From Periconia sp. R9002 (lineage: Eukaryota > Ascomycota > Dothideomycetes > Pleosporales > Periconiaceae), in assembly GCA_023627715.1 (NCBI GenBank), contig JAMAHW010000018.1:470940-534939 (forward strand): a stretch of DNA of 64,000 nucleotides. Reading direction: 5' to 3'. Position numbers and translations under genes: made by a program. Positions 1 through 11,844 of the stretch are shown here, piece after piece; position 1 is the stretch's first letter, and every line of letters begins with the position of its first letter. Under the pieces are notes generated by a model. The model saw only the letters and a program-made list of their open reading frames with translations. It ran no database searches and was not told the DNA's origin.

Positions 1-543
1 ATGGATTACCAAAGAATCATCATTGTCGGCAAGCCGGGCTCCGGAAAGACAACCCTCGGCAGGCAGCTCGCCCAGATCCTCTCGCTGAAACACGTCGAGC
101 TGGACGCCATTCACTGGCAGCCCGACTGGACCCCGCTCAGCACACCCATCTTCCGACAGCGCGTTGGCGATGCTCTCCCCGTGGACGGCCGCTGGGTCGC
201 CGACGGCGGCTACAAAGCCCTCCGCGACATTCTCTGGGGCCGAGCCGACACGCTGATATGGCTCGATTACGGCATGCTGTTCACACTGTGGAGGTTATTC
301 TGCCGCACCCTCGGCCGCCTTGTCTTGCAGACGAGACTGTGGAATGGGAATCGGGAGAAGCTTGCAAATCATTTTACGTTGGATAAGGAGGAGAACCTGT
401 TCTTGTACATGATTAGTGCGCATTCGAGGCAAAGGCAGGAATTTCCCGTGGCACTGAGCGATCCTCAGTACGCTCATCTTCGAGTATTGCGGTTCCGGAC
501 CGCGTCGGAATTGGATTCGTGGGTGAAGACGTTGGCTCGTTAG
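1..543 (+). CDS. P-loop NTPase, adenylate kinase-like / FlaR-type (topology modulation protein family)
   Basis: This is a 180-residue ORF with a Walker A motif GKPGSGKTT near residues 10-18. After it come an LDAIHWQPDW segment (about 34-43), a WVADGGY segment (about 65-71) and a DTLIWLDY strand (about 83-90). This order (P-loop, 'LD..HW.P.W', 'W..DG.Y', 'ADT.I.LD') is what I know from the bacterial FlaR/DNA topology modulation proteins, a branch of small adenylate-kinase-like P-loop enzymes. The substrate is not established for that family, so none is claimed. No intron is needed. The ATG is exactly the first base of the window, so an upstream exon or longer N-terminus cannot be excluded. The family is mostly bacterial in my experience, so lateral acquisition is possible, but this is inference. 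Confidence 0.75.
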   Translation: MDYQRIIIVGKPGSGKTTLGRQLAQILSLKHVELDAIHWQPDWTPLSTPIFRQRVGDALPVDGRWVADGGYKALRDILWGRADTLIWLDYGMLFTLWRLFCRTLGRLVLQTRLWNGNREKLANHFTLDKEENLFLYMISAHSRQRQEFPVALSDPQYAHLRVLRFRTASELDSWVKTLAR

Positions 544-727
544 ACTTGTGCATGGTAACCGCTTTTTTTTCTCACGGGGTTTTGCAGTCTGAAAACACTC
601 GTGCTGGACTACATGTGGGATGTACTTGAGCGGTAATCATTATACTGGCCATGAAGCTGAGAGCGGTGAAGTACACAGGCTGTGAAATTCGAAGCATGAA
701 TATCATCCCTGCTCTCTTGCTACTGAG

Positions 728-1164
728 ATGTCGTCAACGAAAGGTGAGATGTGAAAATATGGAGAGAATCCAGCTAATTTCCAGGCAATCGATTCCGACT
801 ATTTCCTACGTCCCGGAAAGGTGAACGAAGATATTCTGTCGCCCGAGATCGTTATGGTAGAGTTACGAAGCAAATGGTCTTCTGGCGATATCCCCGTCCA
901 AAACCGTCGTCGATCGCGATTGTAGACGTCGTTGGGTTGGGGAAGGCTCAACATGTCTATGCTACCAATGTACTACGACACGAACGAGCGACAACTGGGG
1001 CAGTACATACGATGGAGATGATGTATTTGTTGACCTTCCGACCATCTTGTATATCTATCTTGGAGAAGGAGCCCATTCGTGATTCACTTCGTCTCGAGAT
1101 GAATAAACCCGTCAGTCCTTGGTGTAGATCTGGTCACGTTTGGCACAGGTATAGTCGTTTTTGA
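728..1164 (+). CDS. Possible small two-exon gene, unrecognised
   Basis: This is a tentative 131-residue model with exons 728-743 and 785-1164. The proposed 41-nt intron starts GTGAGA, has a GCTAAT branch-like element and ends CCAG. It joins a 16-nt first exon (MSSTK...) in frame to the open reading frame that runs to the TGA at 1162-1164. The second exon stays open for 380 nt. The product is basic (segments such as SRKGERRYS) with no motif I recognise, no signal peptide and no clear membrane segment. Against it are the small size, the very short first exon and the lack of known relatives. It could be chance or part of the 3' UTR of the upstream gene. Confidence 0.25.
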
Positions 1165-2570
1165 AAACGACGAAATGAATCATTGCAACCTTGTTCTGGA
1201 GTTGTTCCTTAGCATAGAACGGGTGGGTGCAAAAGCTCGCCGTTTGGACGTTGGATGAGTTCCTGCTTATGTATCGAGTTTCCTATGTATGGATCACCAC
1301 ATCATCCGAGATGGTTGAATACTGCTCCTGAGTCCTCCACATCTCAATGATTCATTCGTCCATTGGCATCTTCTTCTGCTCAAGGTTTTAAGCAGCCTTC
1401 TGCTCTTCCCTCGGTGAATTTTCAAGTTGCACTATCCCTGCCTCCGCTCATACAGCTTTACCTGGGTTACGAAGGGGCCCAAGTGTCAAAAACGTGGGAA
1501 TCTTAGGCGTGTGAGGATTTCTTTTGTTGATACAGCTATGTACGTATGTGTATCTGTGTACATGAAGCGAGGGTTACCGTGAATATATATTGATGTAATA
1601 TATATGTAATGCGCCTACCTCTGTACCTCTATACACAAATCTTTACGAGGAAGAAAAACCAGACAGATACACACATGCGTAGATATACCATTATCACAAT
1701 CGTTTTCACATTATTGGGTACGTTTTCCCTACGTAGCCTACATACATACTATCTACTCACGTTGTGAGCCTTTGCATTCCATGCTATTCCTACGAGAGGA
1801 ATGCTAGACATTTAAAAGGAGATGTTGACGCCGCCCCCTTCACACTTCTTTCCTGTTCATCATCATTATCCCACAACATACACATTACCATACCTACAAC
1901 AGAAACACAGACATGAGTATTAGGTACTTTCCTTTCCTTCGGTGCTCATCCGCAACTACCCACCCATCGACTCATCCACCTACCGGCACAAGAAGTATAA
2001 AAAACGGAAAGGGAAAAGAAAAAGAGACAACGAAAGGGAGAAAACCTCTGATATGCAAAAACACAGTAACAAGGTGAAAATAAAAAGAGATTCGTGATAA
2101 AGAAAAGAAGAACCCTCAGAGGTTATTTATTCCGTTCCATTGCATTCCAGGTGAGCGTTTGTGTATTAGAATCGGGAAATTAGTAGGATCAGCAGCGGAA
2201 AGAAAAAGGGGGGTATGGAAGGCGAACTGGTGGTTATGAAAGGCATGATTTTGGTTTCCCCTCCCCTAGGTAATGTGGATGCATGTACGCTGGAAGACAA
2301 ACGGAAGATGGAAGATGTGCCTAGATGCACGGGAGTGAAGGAAACATAACACCACGGCTGCCACGGAAACCCCGTACGGATGGACGAATCGATAAATGGA
2401 TGGGTTGCTAGATGGGCGCGGTCGGCCCTTCTACCCCTTAGATAAAAGTAACCGGCTTCCTCTTAGGACTCGCGACATGACGTCTGGGCGGTCCCTCATC
2501 GTCCGACAGCGGGTCTTCCCTAACAGGCACCAGTCAGCCGCCAACACCCACGCAGATGGGACAGGCACGG
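1165..2570. other. Intergenic, no gene seen
   Basis: This stretch of about 1.4 kb holds only short, composition-biased ORFs. An AT-rich tract rich in ATATAT and TGTAAT lies near 1584-1608, and a purine-rich stretch (AAAAGAAAAAG-type) near 2000-2110. It probably contains the 3' end of the convergent minus-strand gene that stops at 2571. I see no RNA gene, transposon or repeat array. Confidence 0.5.
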
Positions 2571-3742
2571 TCAGTGGTACCGCGGCGGGCTGCCCTCCGG
2601 ACCACCTCTAGGGACTCCATTCGGCAGCGTGGCACCACTCTGCTGCGGGGGCGCACCCCCGCCTCCTCCCTGGCGGTACTCGACCTCCCTGCGCATGAGA
2701 TCCAGCGTCTCGGGGAAGTAGGGCTTGACGCCAAACGTAACGAGGTACTGTGCCGTCTTCTCGATGCGCTTGATCTCGCGGCCGACGTTCCACTCCTCGC
2801 CCTCGCCGAACCGGCGCCCCACGACCTCTACCATGGCGGCGTCGAGGCGCCCGTAAAAGTCGCGCCGCGCCGCAATGTCGGATTCGTCGCCCGAGTCGAG
2901 GCCGCCATGCGAGTTGAGATTGCCGCCGAGCTTGAGGACCAGGTCGAATGCGTGCCGTGGGCCTGAGGGGAGCAGCGAGAGGCGCTGAATGTCCGGGAGG
3001 AATTTGAGCATTGCTGACGCGAAGTGCGCCGACGAGATGGAGTCGTTGAGGTCGTCTTGCAGGCGGTGCAGATCGAAGTTTACAATTGTGATTTTGCGGT
3101 CGAGTTGCGCATTGAGGGTTATGGCTGCGTCGGGGGTCGTCGTGTCCATGATTTTGGCGATGGCGGGGGGCACGTCTACGATTATTCATGTTAGTTTGGG
3201 ATTTCTACAACGACTTCTGGCAAAAGGAATGGAAACGTACCAGGTCGTAACCCTCTTTTGTCAATCCAGGCGTGTACCTCAGCGCGCTGCTGCTCCAACT
3301 GCTCCACCCACGCCTGCATGTCGGCAAGCTGACTCTCGAGCTGCTCAATCTTATCCGTGTAGGGGCGCACGGCCTGATTGAAGGCCTGGGCCAGCAGATC
3401 CGGCATGGGTTCCGTCTTGGAGGTATTTAAGCCCGGCTGGCCGAGGTTGGCGGAGTTCATGGCGGGGTTGATGGCAGCGCCGCGCATGTACTGCTCCTGC
3501 TGGTGCTGTGGATGTTGTTGAGGGTGTTGGTGTTGCTGCTGCTGTTGCTGCTGCTGGCGAAACATGATGGCGTCGTCGTCCGGAGAGGGGTCCGAAAGGT
3601 GCTGTTGGTGCTTGGAGGCCGAGTCGGGGCGGCTCGAGTCGGGGCGCTTTTCGTAGTCGTCGTAGGAGAGGGAGCGCGAGGGGGGGCCGTCGTGTTCAAT
3701 GTACGAGTTTGCGCGGGAGCGGCGTTTGGAGAAAATGCCCAT
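2571..3742 (-). CDS. Conserved-looking coiled-coil protein with Gln/His-rich segment, function unknown
   Basis: The model has two exons, 3742-3241 and 3175-2571. The 65-nt intron begins GTACGT and ends CGTAG, and splicing gives 368 residues. The N-terminus (MGIFSKRRSR) is basic and polar. A Gln/His run of about 25 residues lies near residue 62 and is encoded by CAG/CAA-rich DNA around 3490-3560. A predicted coiled coil follows (about residues 130-165, 'KIEQLESQLADMQAWVEQLE'), ending just before the intron. The second exon encodes a mostly helical domain of about 160 residues and a Gly/Pro-rich tail. I do not recognise the family. Reading-frame continuity across the intron and the regular helical C-terminal domain make it a believable gene. 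Its promoter region is 3743-4507. Confidence 0.75.
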
Positions 3743-4507
3743 GGTAGGGAGGGAAGGGAAAGAAAAGAAAGAGGGTGGACGGTGAGATCGCGTGGGCGGC
3801 GGGTTATAACTAACTTCAAAGAGCGTGGTGGTGTCGGGGATTGGATGGATGGGTGAAGGAGGTGGGTTGGTGGGTGGTAGAGCTTGGGCGAACGGGCTCT
3901 TCTAGACGGCGCGTGGCTGGTGAAGTGTAATTTTAATGGGGAGGTGGGAAGCCGAGATTGAAATGACATGATGGCCATCACAAAAAGAGGCTGGGGATCC
4001 CAAGACGAGACGTCAGCCCAACTGCGGAGACACCGCCGAGCACCATCCCGGTCGCCCCATCACCACCTTTCTGGAGCTATGTAGTTCCTCTACTGGTACA
4101 CGACAGCAACGCCGCGTCAAAACAAAGAGAAGAGAAGAAAAGAAAAGAAGCCGCCTGGAACGCTACGGTCCTCGCTTTTGATTCAACTTCTCCCTCGTCT
4201 ATCGTATCCCAGAGGAAAGAAACTCTGTTGCGTTGGGGCCAGCAACCTTCTCCATCTGTGCTCCGGCTCCAACCACCGAAACATGCCTACCTATTCCCAG
4301 CCACACGCAATAATACACATCCACGCCCACGACTCCGAAGCAAGCCATTCGGAGCCTCCTGCCACGGTTGTTGGCTGCCGCGCTTCTCGACGTTTCGAAG
4401 CTCCAGATAAGACGTCCCCACATCTCTGGTACCGCCCCCCCGTCTCCGTCCGCTGTGTGCGTCTTCTACGAATCTACAACCGTTGAACCTTCTCCCTGCG
4501 GCCCGTC
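3743..4507. promoter_or_regulatory. Intergenic between coiled-coil gene and MCD4
   Basis: The coiled-coil gene starts at 3742 and MCD4 ends at 4508, both on the minus strand, so this 765-bp stretch should hold the promoter of the first and the 3' region of the second. It contains an AGACGTCA CRE-like sequence near 4006-4013 and a purine-rich AAGAAAAG tract near 4125-4150. The short ORFs here are shadows with low-complexity translations. Confidence 0.4.
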
Positions 4508-7500
4508 TCATCTCGTCTTCTTTGCATTGGGATGCAATGCTTCCTTCTCTGTCATGCTCTTGGACGCCTTGCCATTCACTTCCACCTTGTTACCATGGTC
4601 CAGCCTGACGCGTCCGACGATGCTTTCGCTGACCAACTCTAACCCTGCCACAAACACCCCCAGCAGACTCGCAATCACAAAGTGACTGATGGTCGTTCCA
4701 ATGTCTAGCCAGCTACCTTCGTCTTTGACCATGTAGAAGAAACTCAGCGTCATGACGTCGCTGACGGCCATGACCACCATGAACAGCGCCGACGGCGCCA
4801 CCCCCAGCCGCTGGTTCAAGAGTCCAAAGTTGGCCGACAGCGCTGCAAACGGCACCATGAGCTTCAGGATGAGGAGAGCCCCTTGCGAGAAAGGGTCGAA
4901 GACCGGCACCAGACGGTACACGGCATCCAGCGAAAAGGACGATACTGACGCAATGTTGCTGGCGCTGAAGAATGCCGACTGCACAAAGAAGAAGAAGAAG
5001 AGCGCGATTCGTGCGTCCGCCAGAGTCAAGGATCGATAATCGCCCTTCTCCATCGCTTTGAGCCGGTCGCCAGCTGCTGCAACAGCTGCTTTGACCCCGT
5101 CCTTGGCAGTAACGCCTTTTGGTTTGGGGCCCTTGGTGTTGTGCAGGTACACACTGTGCTCCAGTCGCATCCAGCTGAAGAGACACATGCAGAAAGCGAA
5201 GTAAAACAGCCCCTCGTATGAAATGGTGAGGATGATGAAGGTCGGCGCAAATTGTAAAAACGTCGCCGTGAGCCGGTGCAGATAGTGCCTTTGTGCCTGT
5301 CCACGATAACCCAGAGGAAGGACCAAAGATGCAACTATTTACGTCAGTCATCATCTATAGCAAAGCATCAACCTCACTCACCAAGCGTGAACCAGCCCAC
5401 GTAGATGTTTCCACTGCCCAATCCCTGCCTTGCCTGGAGCGTGATCACACTAGACCGTGTGACAATGATGGCTAGTAGAACCAGTCCCAATTGACATCCA
5501 AACACAATCTGGGATGGAATGTCTTGTCCTGCGGGAGAGGCTGTATCCTCTGACGCCTCATCTTCAGTCGTGATTTTCTTCTCAAACAAAAGGTAAAGCA
5601 ATCCGACTGCAAACATGAGCACCCCTCCACACACACTGCCCATTCATTAGTATGTGCTCGTCACACCATCGTGGGATGAAATACATGAGATTGAGATTCT
5701 CGGCCTTGTTCGCTGGGAGCGTGGTGAAGACGCTCATGATGATACACGATATCACCCATGGGACAATGGTAAGCAAGTTTTCCTTCAAGAAGCTGTGGCC
5801 GTAAAAGGCAGGCCACGCAGTGGCCAACAGATAACAGACGGTATAAATCTCCCGCTTGAAGTAACTTTGGACCTACAAATTGTCAGCTACCATTTGCTAT
5901 ATCAAACGTTATGCTCACTAGTGCTTCTAAAAGACCGAAAAATCCTAGCGTGGACAATACAAATTTGGCCAAATCTCCCTTCGATAACACATTAGCAAAC
6001 AGTACTTTGCTGCCTTCGAAGAGAGCGGATTTGCGGGCCCAAACTTCCTCCCAAAAAACCACCGGAAAGAAGGCGTAGGCATAGTACACCGGAGGCGATT
6101 CTTGCGTGAAAAGCGCAGAGTAAAGTGCTATGAGGATGGACGAGAATGCAATTAGGCTGGGCACAGTTCGGGATGGTTTGGTCTCCGCATTGAGAACGTG
6201 GAGATCAATGACAGTAGTGATAGCGAAGACAATCCAGCCAACATATCCTGCCGTTACCAGTGTGCGGAGGAACAGCCAGTCATACGTCTGGAGATATCGA
6301 AGTCCCTGGAGGCCCAGCTGGATCAATTCGTGGCTTTGATGAATAGCGTCCTCAAAATCCTTGGTAGCAATTGCTTGCTCGATTTGAGTGACCCGGTGCT
6401 CGACAGAATGCGCTTCATCACCTAACCCTGAAAAGGGTTTGTAGTAGAGCTCTTTGGATTTCTTCTGCTCTTCCTTCACACGATACATCTCCAGTATTTC
6501 TTGCGCGTTGACTAGTAGTGCTTCGGCCTTGGATTTGGGATCCGTGTCGAGATACGAGAGGGGCAACTCGCCGACTGAGTTGGTCGGGAAAGACAGCCCC
6601 ACAAGATAAGCCATGAGAGCAGCGACGTCGGCCTGCGCGACATCGTGACGTTGAATTTGGTCCAACCCCCAGTCATGGGAAAATCCATCCTCATGACCTT
6701 GGGCAATTCCCGACACATTCATGACAGGTGCCGCCACCCCAGATCCCCACGCAATCAGAGGTGTACGTGTGTTGTCTGGATGTCCGTCTCCGTGGCTACC
6801 CCAATCGCTCATGCCATGGTCCGCCGTAAAAACGAATGCCGTCTTTCCGTCATCATAAAAGTCTTCTATGAGCTGTGTGATCTCCTCCACCCCTTTGTCT
6901 ACGATCTGAATGTTGTGAAGGTATTGCCATGAATATGGTCGGTGGCTGTGTCCTGTGGTATCCAGCCCCAGCAAATGGAGGAAGAAGACGTTCTTGTCTT
7001 TCCTCAAATCAGCATTTAGGGTCGCGTTGGTTTTTGCGGCCTCGAAAAGAGCCTTGACCTTGTCAAACACCCACAGATCCAAATGGAATGCGTCCTTTGA
7101 ATTATCTTCCGCTTCCGCGTCGTACATATCCGCATCAACCCTTCCAGGGACAGCACCCTGCTCAAACATAGGCAGAATATCCGGACTGCCCCAACTCCAA
7201 GTATGCCTGCTCCGATTGAAAACGCTGTCAAAGTTGACTGGGTTGAGTTTCCATCCTGTCATGACCGCAGAGACATCCTCGTATAAACCAGCGATTAGCG
7301 CTACGTGACCGGGTCGGGATTCAGTAGGAACGCGGGTATGAGACACTCCAAAAGTGCCATGCTCCAGAACGCGGGATCGCAAGAACGGCGCAAGAGGGCG
7401 CGGAGTTTTGGCTTCCTCGGTATCAGGGTCGGAGGGTTTTGGATCGGGAAAAGATTGGAAGGCTTTGTCTGCACGGAGACCATCGCCTGTGGTTGGGTGT

Positions 7501-7769
7501 TAAAACAGCTGGAAATGAGTATTTGTAAGTAGCATATCTAGAGTTACTTACCGACGAATAAAACCAATCGCTTCGCAGGCGCCTCTTTATTTTCGACGCG
7601 ATGCTCTCGCATGCCATGAACAATTGGGCTCACAAAGTAAATGGAGAAGATGCTACGTTGGTCAGTCCACAACTTTGGCGACAGGAAGGGAAGAGCCCAA
7701 CCTGTAAATATAGATCAGGTGGAAGACCACCGCGATCGTCAGAAAGCGGTAGCGACCACCTTGTGCCAT
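4508..7769 (-). CDS. MCD4: GPI ethanolamine phosphate transferase 1 (Mcd4/PIG-N)
   Basis: The model has six exons: 7769-7702, 7652-7552, 7486-5919, 5872-5685, 5635-5382 and 5334-4508. It encodes 1001 residues, near the usual length of filamentous-fungal Mcd4. All five introns are 47-65 nt, GT-AG, and keep frame. A membrane segment opens the protein (LTIAVVFHLIYIY). The luminal alkaline-phosphatase-like domain follows, with FVGDGLRAD near residue 55, the PTESRPGH nucleophile region near 111 and ADHGMSDWGSHGDG metal-binding residues near 280. A multi-pass C-terminal half ends HPNAKKTR, with a lysine-rich tail that could serve ER retention. In this family the enzyme adds ethanolamine phosphate to the first mannose of the GPI precursor in the ER. 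GDI lies 345 bp upstream on the same strand. Confidence 0.95.
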
Positions 7770-8114
7770 GGTGGGTATGAAAGAGTGGATGTCCAACTGC
7801 TAGTTAGCAATTGTCCAATGTATTGTGAGGTTTCAACATTTAAGGATGCGGAGAGCGGAGGTCCCTGACATCGCCGCTTCTCCCCCTGGCTATGACTAAC
7901 CCCTATTTGAGATAGCGTCAAAATTCATAAGTGTGGGGAAGAATATATTGGCTTCGCCTTCATATAGAGCAATACGACATTGATGGCCAGTTTATGTGGG
8001 AATATACATGTATAATTGAATGATTCAAAAGTCTCGAGCTTGCAGTATACCAACCAGTCTCCCATAAACTTAGAATGAACCACATCCCTGCACCTACAAC
8101 TCGTTCAGATAGTT
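7770..8114. other. Intergenic, MCD4 promoter / GDI 3' end
   Basis: These 345 bp lie between the MCD4 start codon (7769) and the GDI stop (8115), both on the minus strand. The sequence is AT-rich in 7920-8060, as expected for an upstream region or 3' UTR. I see no gene and no recognisable motif strong enough to call. Confidence 0.4.
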
Positions 8115-9910
8115 CTACTCTTCAACGTTGAATTGTCCCTCCCTTAGACCTTCTACCACAAGCTCGTGGCCCTCGGCACGACGGTAAATGTCTTTTATGT
8201 CATCTGCGCTTTGTTAGTTACCAACAATCTTCACCACGAAGAAGATTACATACCAGTTGTTGTCTCGAAGTGGCTGGTGGCATCGTAACTCTTGGATAGG
8301 TAGATATTGTCGTTTTCGCCACTTTCTACCGGCTCGTACAGAGGAATTGGAGGACCCAAAAATTGTTCCTCGATCTTGCCGAGACGGTCGAGACCGGGCT
8401 GCAGCTCAAGGTGGTGGTTGCTGTCGCCCTCGGCAATGGTGGAAACAATGGCAATGTAGTAACCCTTGGGGCAGACGTTGTGTGCGGAAGAGACGACGGC
8501 GATGTAAATGTCTGTTATGCGTGAGTCTTTTGTATTTTGGTGTGCTACTCAATCGCGCTTACCGTGCTTGCGCCCAACCTGGGACTGTGGGATAATCAGT
8601 TGGAGAGAGTCGGAGTTGTCGGTGCTCGCAATCGGGTGGTTCAGAATGCAGATGGCTTTGAGGAGGTGGCCGGTTACGCGGACTTTGCCAGGGAAGTAGG
8701 ATGGATCAGCCAGGACCTTCTTCGCCTTGGTCTCAAACTTCATCCCCGGACCGTCATCACCCTTTTCCTTCATGGTGGCCTTGATGCCAACCACTTTAGA
8801 GCCCTCGTATAAGAACTCGTCAACGTCTGTGTTCAGCATGTATGTACCACCGTAGATGGCGGAAAGACGCGCAAAACCCTGAGGAAGCTCTCCGAGACCG
8901 TACAAGGGGTAAATATAGGGCGATTTGCCATACCGTGCCATGGAGTTGACATATAACCGGATACGTTCGATGGCATCGTTGGCCATGCCCTTGGTGTTGA
9001 TGTAATCGTCTGTTTGGTACAAAGCCATTGAGTGGCCAACAAAGTCCCGTGTAGAAGCTTCCAAACCGAATTTGTCATAAACGTCCTTCATGGTGATGTT
9101 CTTCACGTCGAGGCCTGTACAAGGTAAACCATCAGCGAGACTTTTCCATGCCAACATGCAATCCACTCACCCTTGTGTGTTGCGGGATCGTCTTCCTTGT
9201 ATGCACCAATCCACTCCAAGAAGTTCCTGGCGCGGCGCTTCTCGAACAAACCCATCAAGGGCGAACGGAGGGCTTCTCCAGCATCCGAAGGCACTTTGGC
9301 AACGGTTGCCTTTGCACCCTGGCCTTGCTGCACATAGCTGCCCGCGATCTGTTTGAATTCGAGATATCGTGTAACGTCGGTGGAGACAAGAATATTTGTC
9401 AATTCACCATTGGCCATGAGCAACTTGGGGACGAGGTCGATGTTCCAGTCGTTGACACGGCCGTACTTCTTCCATGGCTCACCCGCGGTGTTGCCATATT
9501 TTTTGAAGAGCTGGGCAAGTCAGTGCTGGGCTCTGCAAGCAAATAAAGAATAAGTGATTCATACCGCTTCGATGTTCACGGATGCCGCCTCGCTGGGAAC
9601 TATCGTCAGTGACGCAACGGCGGATGTGGGATCAGTGTGGCTTGTTACCCTCCGTAGTGGTCGTTCCGATCAATGTGGAGAACCTTCTTTCCCTTCACAC
9701 TGAGCACACTGCATACAGTCAGTTCCCATCCATGCTACAGCTACTACGAGCGAGCCGAGCGGTGTGTATACGTACCCGGAGAGCACGCATTCCGTGAGAC
9801 CTGTACAGCATTGTTAGCTTGTTGCCGCCTTGTTGTCTGTTTAGCGGGGTTCCAGCCAACGCACCAGTTCCAAGAACGACGACATCGTATTCGGGGGCGA
9901 TCTCATCCAT
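8115..9910 (-). CDS. GDI1: Rab GDP-dissociation inhibitor
   Basis: The model has eight exons: 9910-9865, 9800-9776, 9708-9649, 9592-9565, 9510-9171, 9114-8563, 8511-8254 and 8203-8115. It encodes 465 residues, the normal GDI length. The start MDEIAPEYDVVVLGTGLTE contains the dinucleotide-fold-like GxG..L motif. It is followed by the Rab-binding block with HIDRNDHYGGEAAS, and later YIYPLYGLGELPQGFARLSA, the conserved sequence of the GDI/REP family. The protein binds GDP-form prenylated Rab GTPases and extracts them from membranes in vesicle traffic. Exons 2 and 4 are only 25 and 28 nt, so automated callers may miss them. The codon phase is kept across all seven introns and the ending GQFNVEE is plausible. 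Confidence 0.96.
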
Positions 9911-10578
9911 GATGGCGGCAGTGTGTGGGTTGTAATTTTTGGGTTCAGCCTGCGAATCCTCGAGTCAAAGTGGTGGAAAGGAGTTCGAAGGTGTGAAGCT
10001 AAGGAAGGGGAAGGCACGATGCGGTGAGCAGGTGGGGTGCGACTGCCCGCCTTTGGCCTTGCCCCTGCCGTGCCACTCCCGTTTCGTCAGGAGCGGAGCT
10101 CTTTTATGCACATTGATGTACTTGCCCACCGCAGTACATTATGTACATAAGTACATATGCCACGTTGATACAGTTTCACATTACCATCAGTTGTACACAA
10201 CGACTCGTGTAGCTAAGTACAGTATAGCCACAAATATGCTGCCATTCTCCTGAATCTCCTCTACATGCACATGTATGGATGAATCAGGCTTTGCCCGGAA
10301 TGGATGCGACAACATTCCTTTGTCCGCGACATGTGCATATATCAATACAGTATACGTACATGCTCCCTTTTGTGTTGCGGAGTATGCATCCATACTCGAG
10401 GTGCACGCATATGCGAGTTCATAGATTGACACGGCAATTGTGCCCGTCTGCCTTGAAGCCTGTACTAGCAAGCCATTCGTATGTTCTGTCTACATCACTT
10501 TCCCCAACATTTTTGCCTCATACATATATCCTACAGCATTTTGTACATTTGAAAACGTCTTCGGCCGGGAACACGACT
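9911..10578. other. Intergenic, GDI1 promoter / MRPL4 3' region
   Basis: About 670 bp separate the GDI1 start (9910) from the MRPL4 stop (10579), both on the minus strand. The segment 10110-10390 is rich in GTACAT/ATGTAC palindromic words (for example around 10138-10160). I see no coding exon, tRNA or mobile element. Confidence 0.4.
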
Positions 10579-11614
10579 CTATTGGGATTTAGTGTCCCGC
10601 GCTCTCTGGGGCTCTTCGAAAACAGCGTCGGTTGCAGAGGGTTGATTCTCCCGTACTTCGGTCGGAACTGCACCGGCTGGATCATCCAATTCGTTGTAAA
10701 CCTCCTGTAGTGCGTTAGAATTTCCCTAATGACCAACTGTTCAAGTCCAACATACATCTGCCTCATACGTCTGCTCCTGGTATCGAACACCGGTCTGGGA
10801 GAACTCCACCGTGGGATCTTGGTGGGCGATCTTGAGAGCATCTTTGTAGGCAATGTTGCGTTCCACCAAGGTGTCAATGATGGCCTTCATGGTTTTTTGC
10901 ACCTCCTCATCCCTCTCCTCGACCATGGACATTTGATAGTCTGCATTCAGTCGCTTCATTTCTAGCATCTCGGTCGCGATCCGATTGCGCTCCTTGACGC
11001 ATACCCACCACAACTGTTGAAGAGTTTCCCAGTCGCGCCCGCGCAGCTCATTGACAGACCATGCTCGCCCTAGTCGCCAGTCAGTCATTCGATGCAGCTT
11101 GTCCACGCCAGATCCATTGCAACTCCGTACCATGCTGTGCCTCCTGAGACGGCGGGACCATCAATTGCTTGTTCCTGAAGAATTCATAAAGCCCATGATT
11201 GGGATCGCCCTGGATTTGGGATGTCCGTTTTCTGGGGACGGGGATTTCGTTCTTATCGCCCGGGTTTCTCACGGAGAGGGTTTGGCGCGGACGAAGCCCA
11301 GTGCGCCTGACGGGCGACACACCGCGGTTTGGGTTGTTGTCTCCTTTGCCTTTGCCTTTGCGTTGGATTGGGGACGACGAGAAATGCGCGACAGGAACGC
11401 GAGTGCAAGGGGATGCGGGCGTCAACAGCGAGCGGACGGCATCTGTAGGCTTGGAGGCTGGCGAGAGCCGCCAGATGCGAAAAGTCGGTACGGCTGACAT
11501 GGGAGAGGCTGAGCGTGGTGGTGTTGAGAGAGAGGGTAGTAGGCTGTGCTCTGCTGCAAATTGGCTCAGATTGCATGGCGTGCATGGATCCCGCCGTAAC
11601 GCTAAGCCCAACAT
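10579..11614 (-). CDS. MRPL4: Mitochondrial large-subunit ribosomal protein uL29m (MRPL4/MRP-L47)
   Basis: The model has three exons, 11614-11131, 11069-10756 and 10704-10579, giving 307 residues. The N-terminus is rich in Arg, Ser and Ala without acidic clusters, as expected of a mitochondrial targeting peptide (MLGLALRRDP...). The MRP-L47 domain spans the first intron: HGLYEFFRNKQLMVPP, then GRAWSVNELRGRDWETLQ and the helix VCVKERNRIATEMLEMKR. This is the mitochondrial form of bacterial uL29, part of the mitoribosomal large subunit near the exit tunnel. The acidic C-terminal tail (ELDDPAGAVPTEVRENQ) is fungal in style. An alternative start lies at a Met about 39 codons downstream (MSAVPTFR). 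The gene is divergent from the bZIP gene, 230 bp away. Confidence 0.92.
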
Positions 11615-11754
11615 CGTGGAGCCGCCCTTTGAATTGACGTGCCCAGGTCCACCTCACATCACGTGTTTGGCATGCAGCCCTAAAGTATAAAGAACCCCCG
11701 CGCCCGTCCCGAGTCTCAGCTCCTCATCCCAAACCAACACCCTCTTTCCCGCGT

Positions 11755-11843
11755 GTAAGGGGGTCTTTCGACTGAACCAATTCTCTTTGACGATTATCTA
11801 GTTTTACCAAGCGGGTACCAGGACCCGCACTCACCAATTTCAG
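11755..11843 (+). other. Probable 5' UTR intron of the bZIP gene
   Basis: A GTAAGG donor at 11755 and a CAATTTCAG acceptor ending at 11843 delimit 89 nt. It contains CTGAAC and CTCACC branch-like words. The acceptor is followed at once by AATG, whose ATG (11845) is the first usable start for the downstream gene. This fits a leader intron in a regulated fungal bZIP mRNA. No ATG with a useful frame precedes it nearby. Confidence 0.4.
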
Positions 11844-11844
11844 A

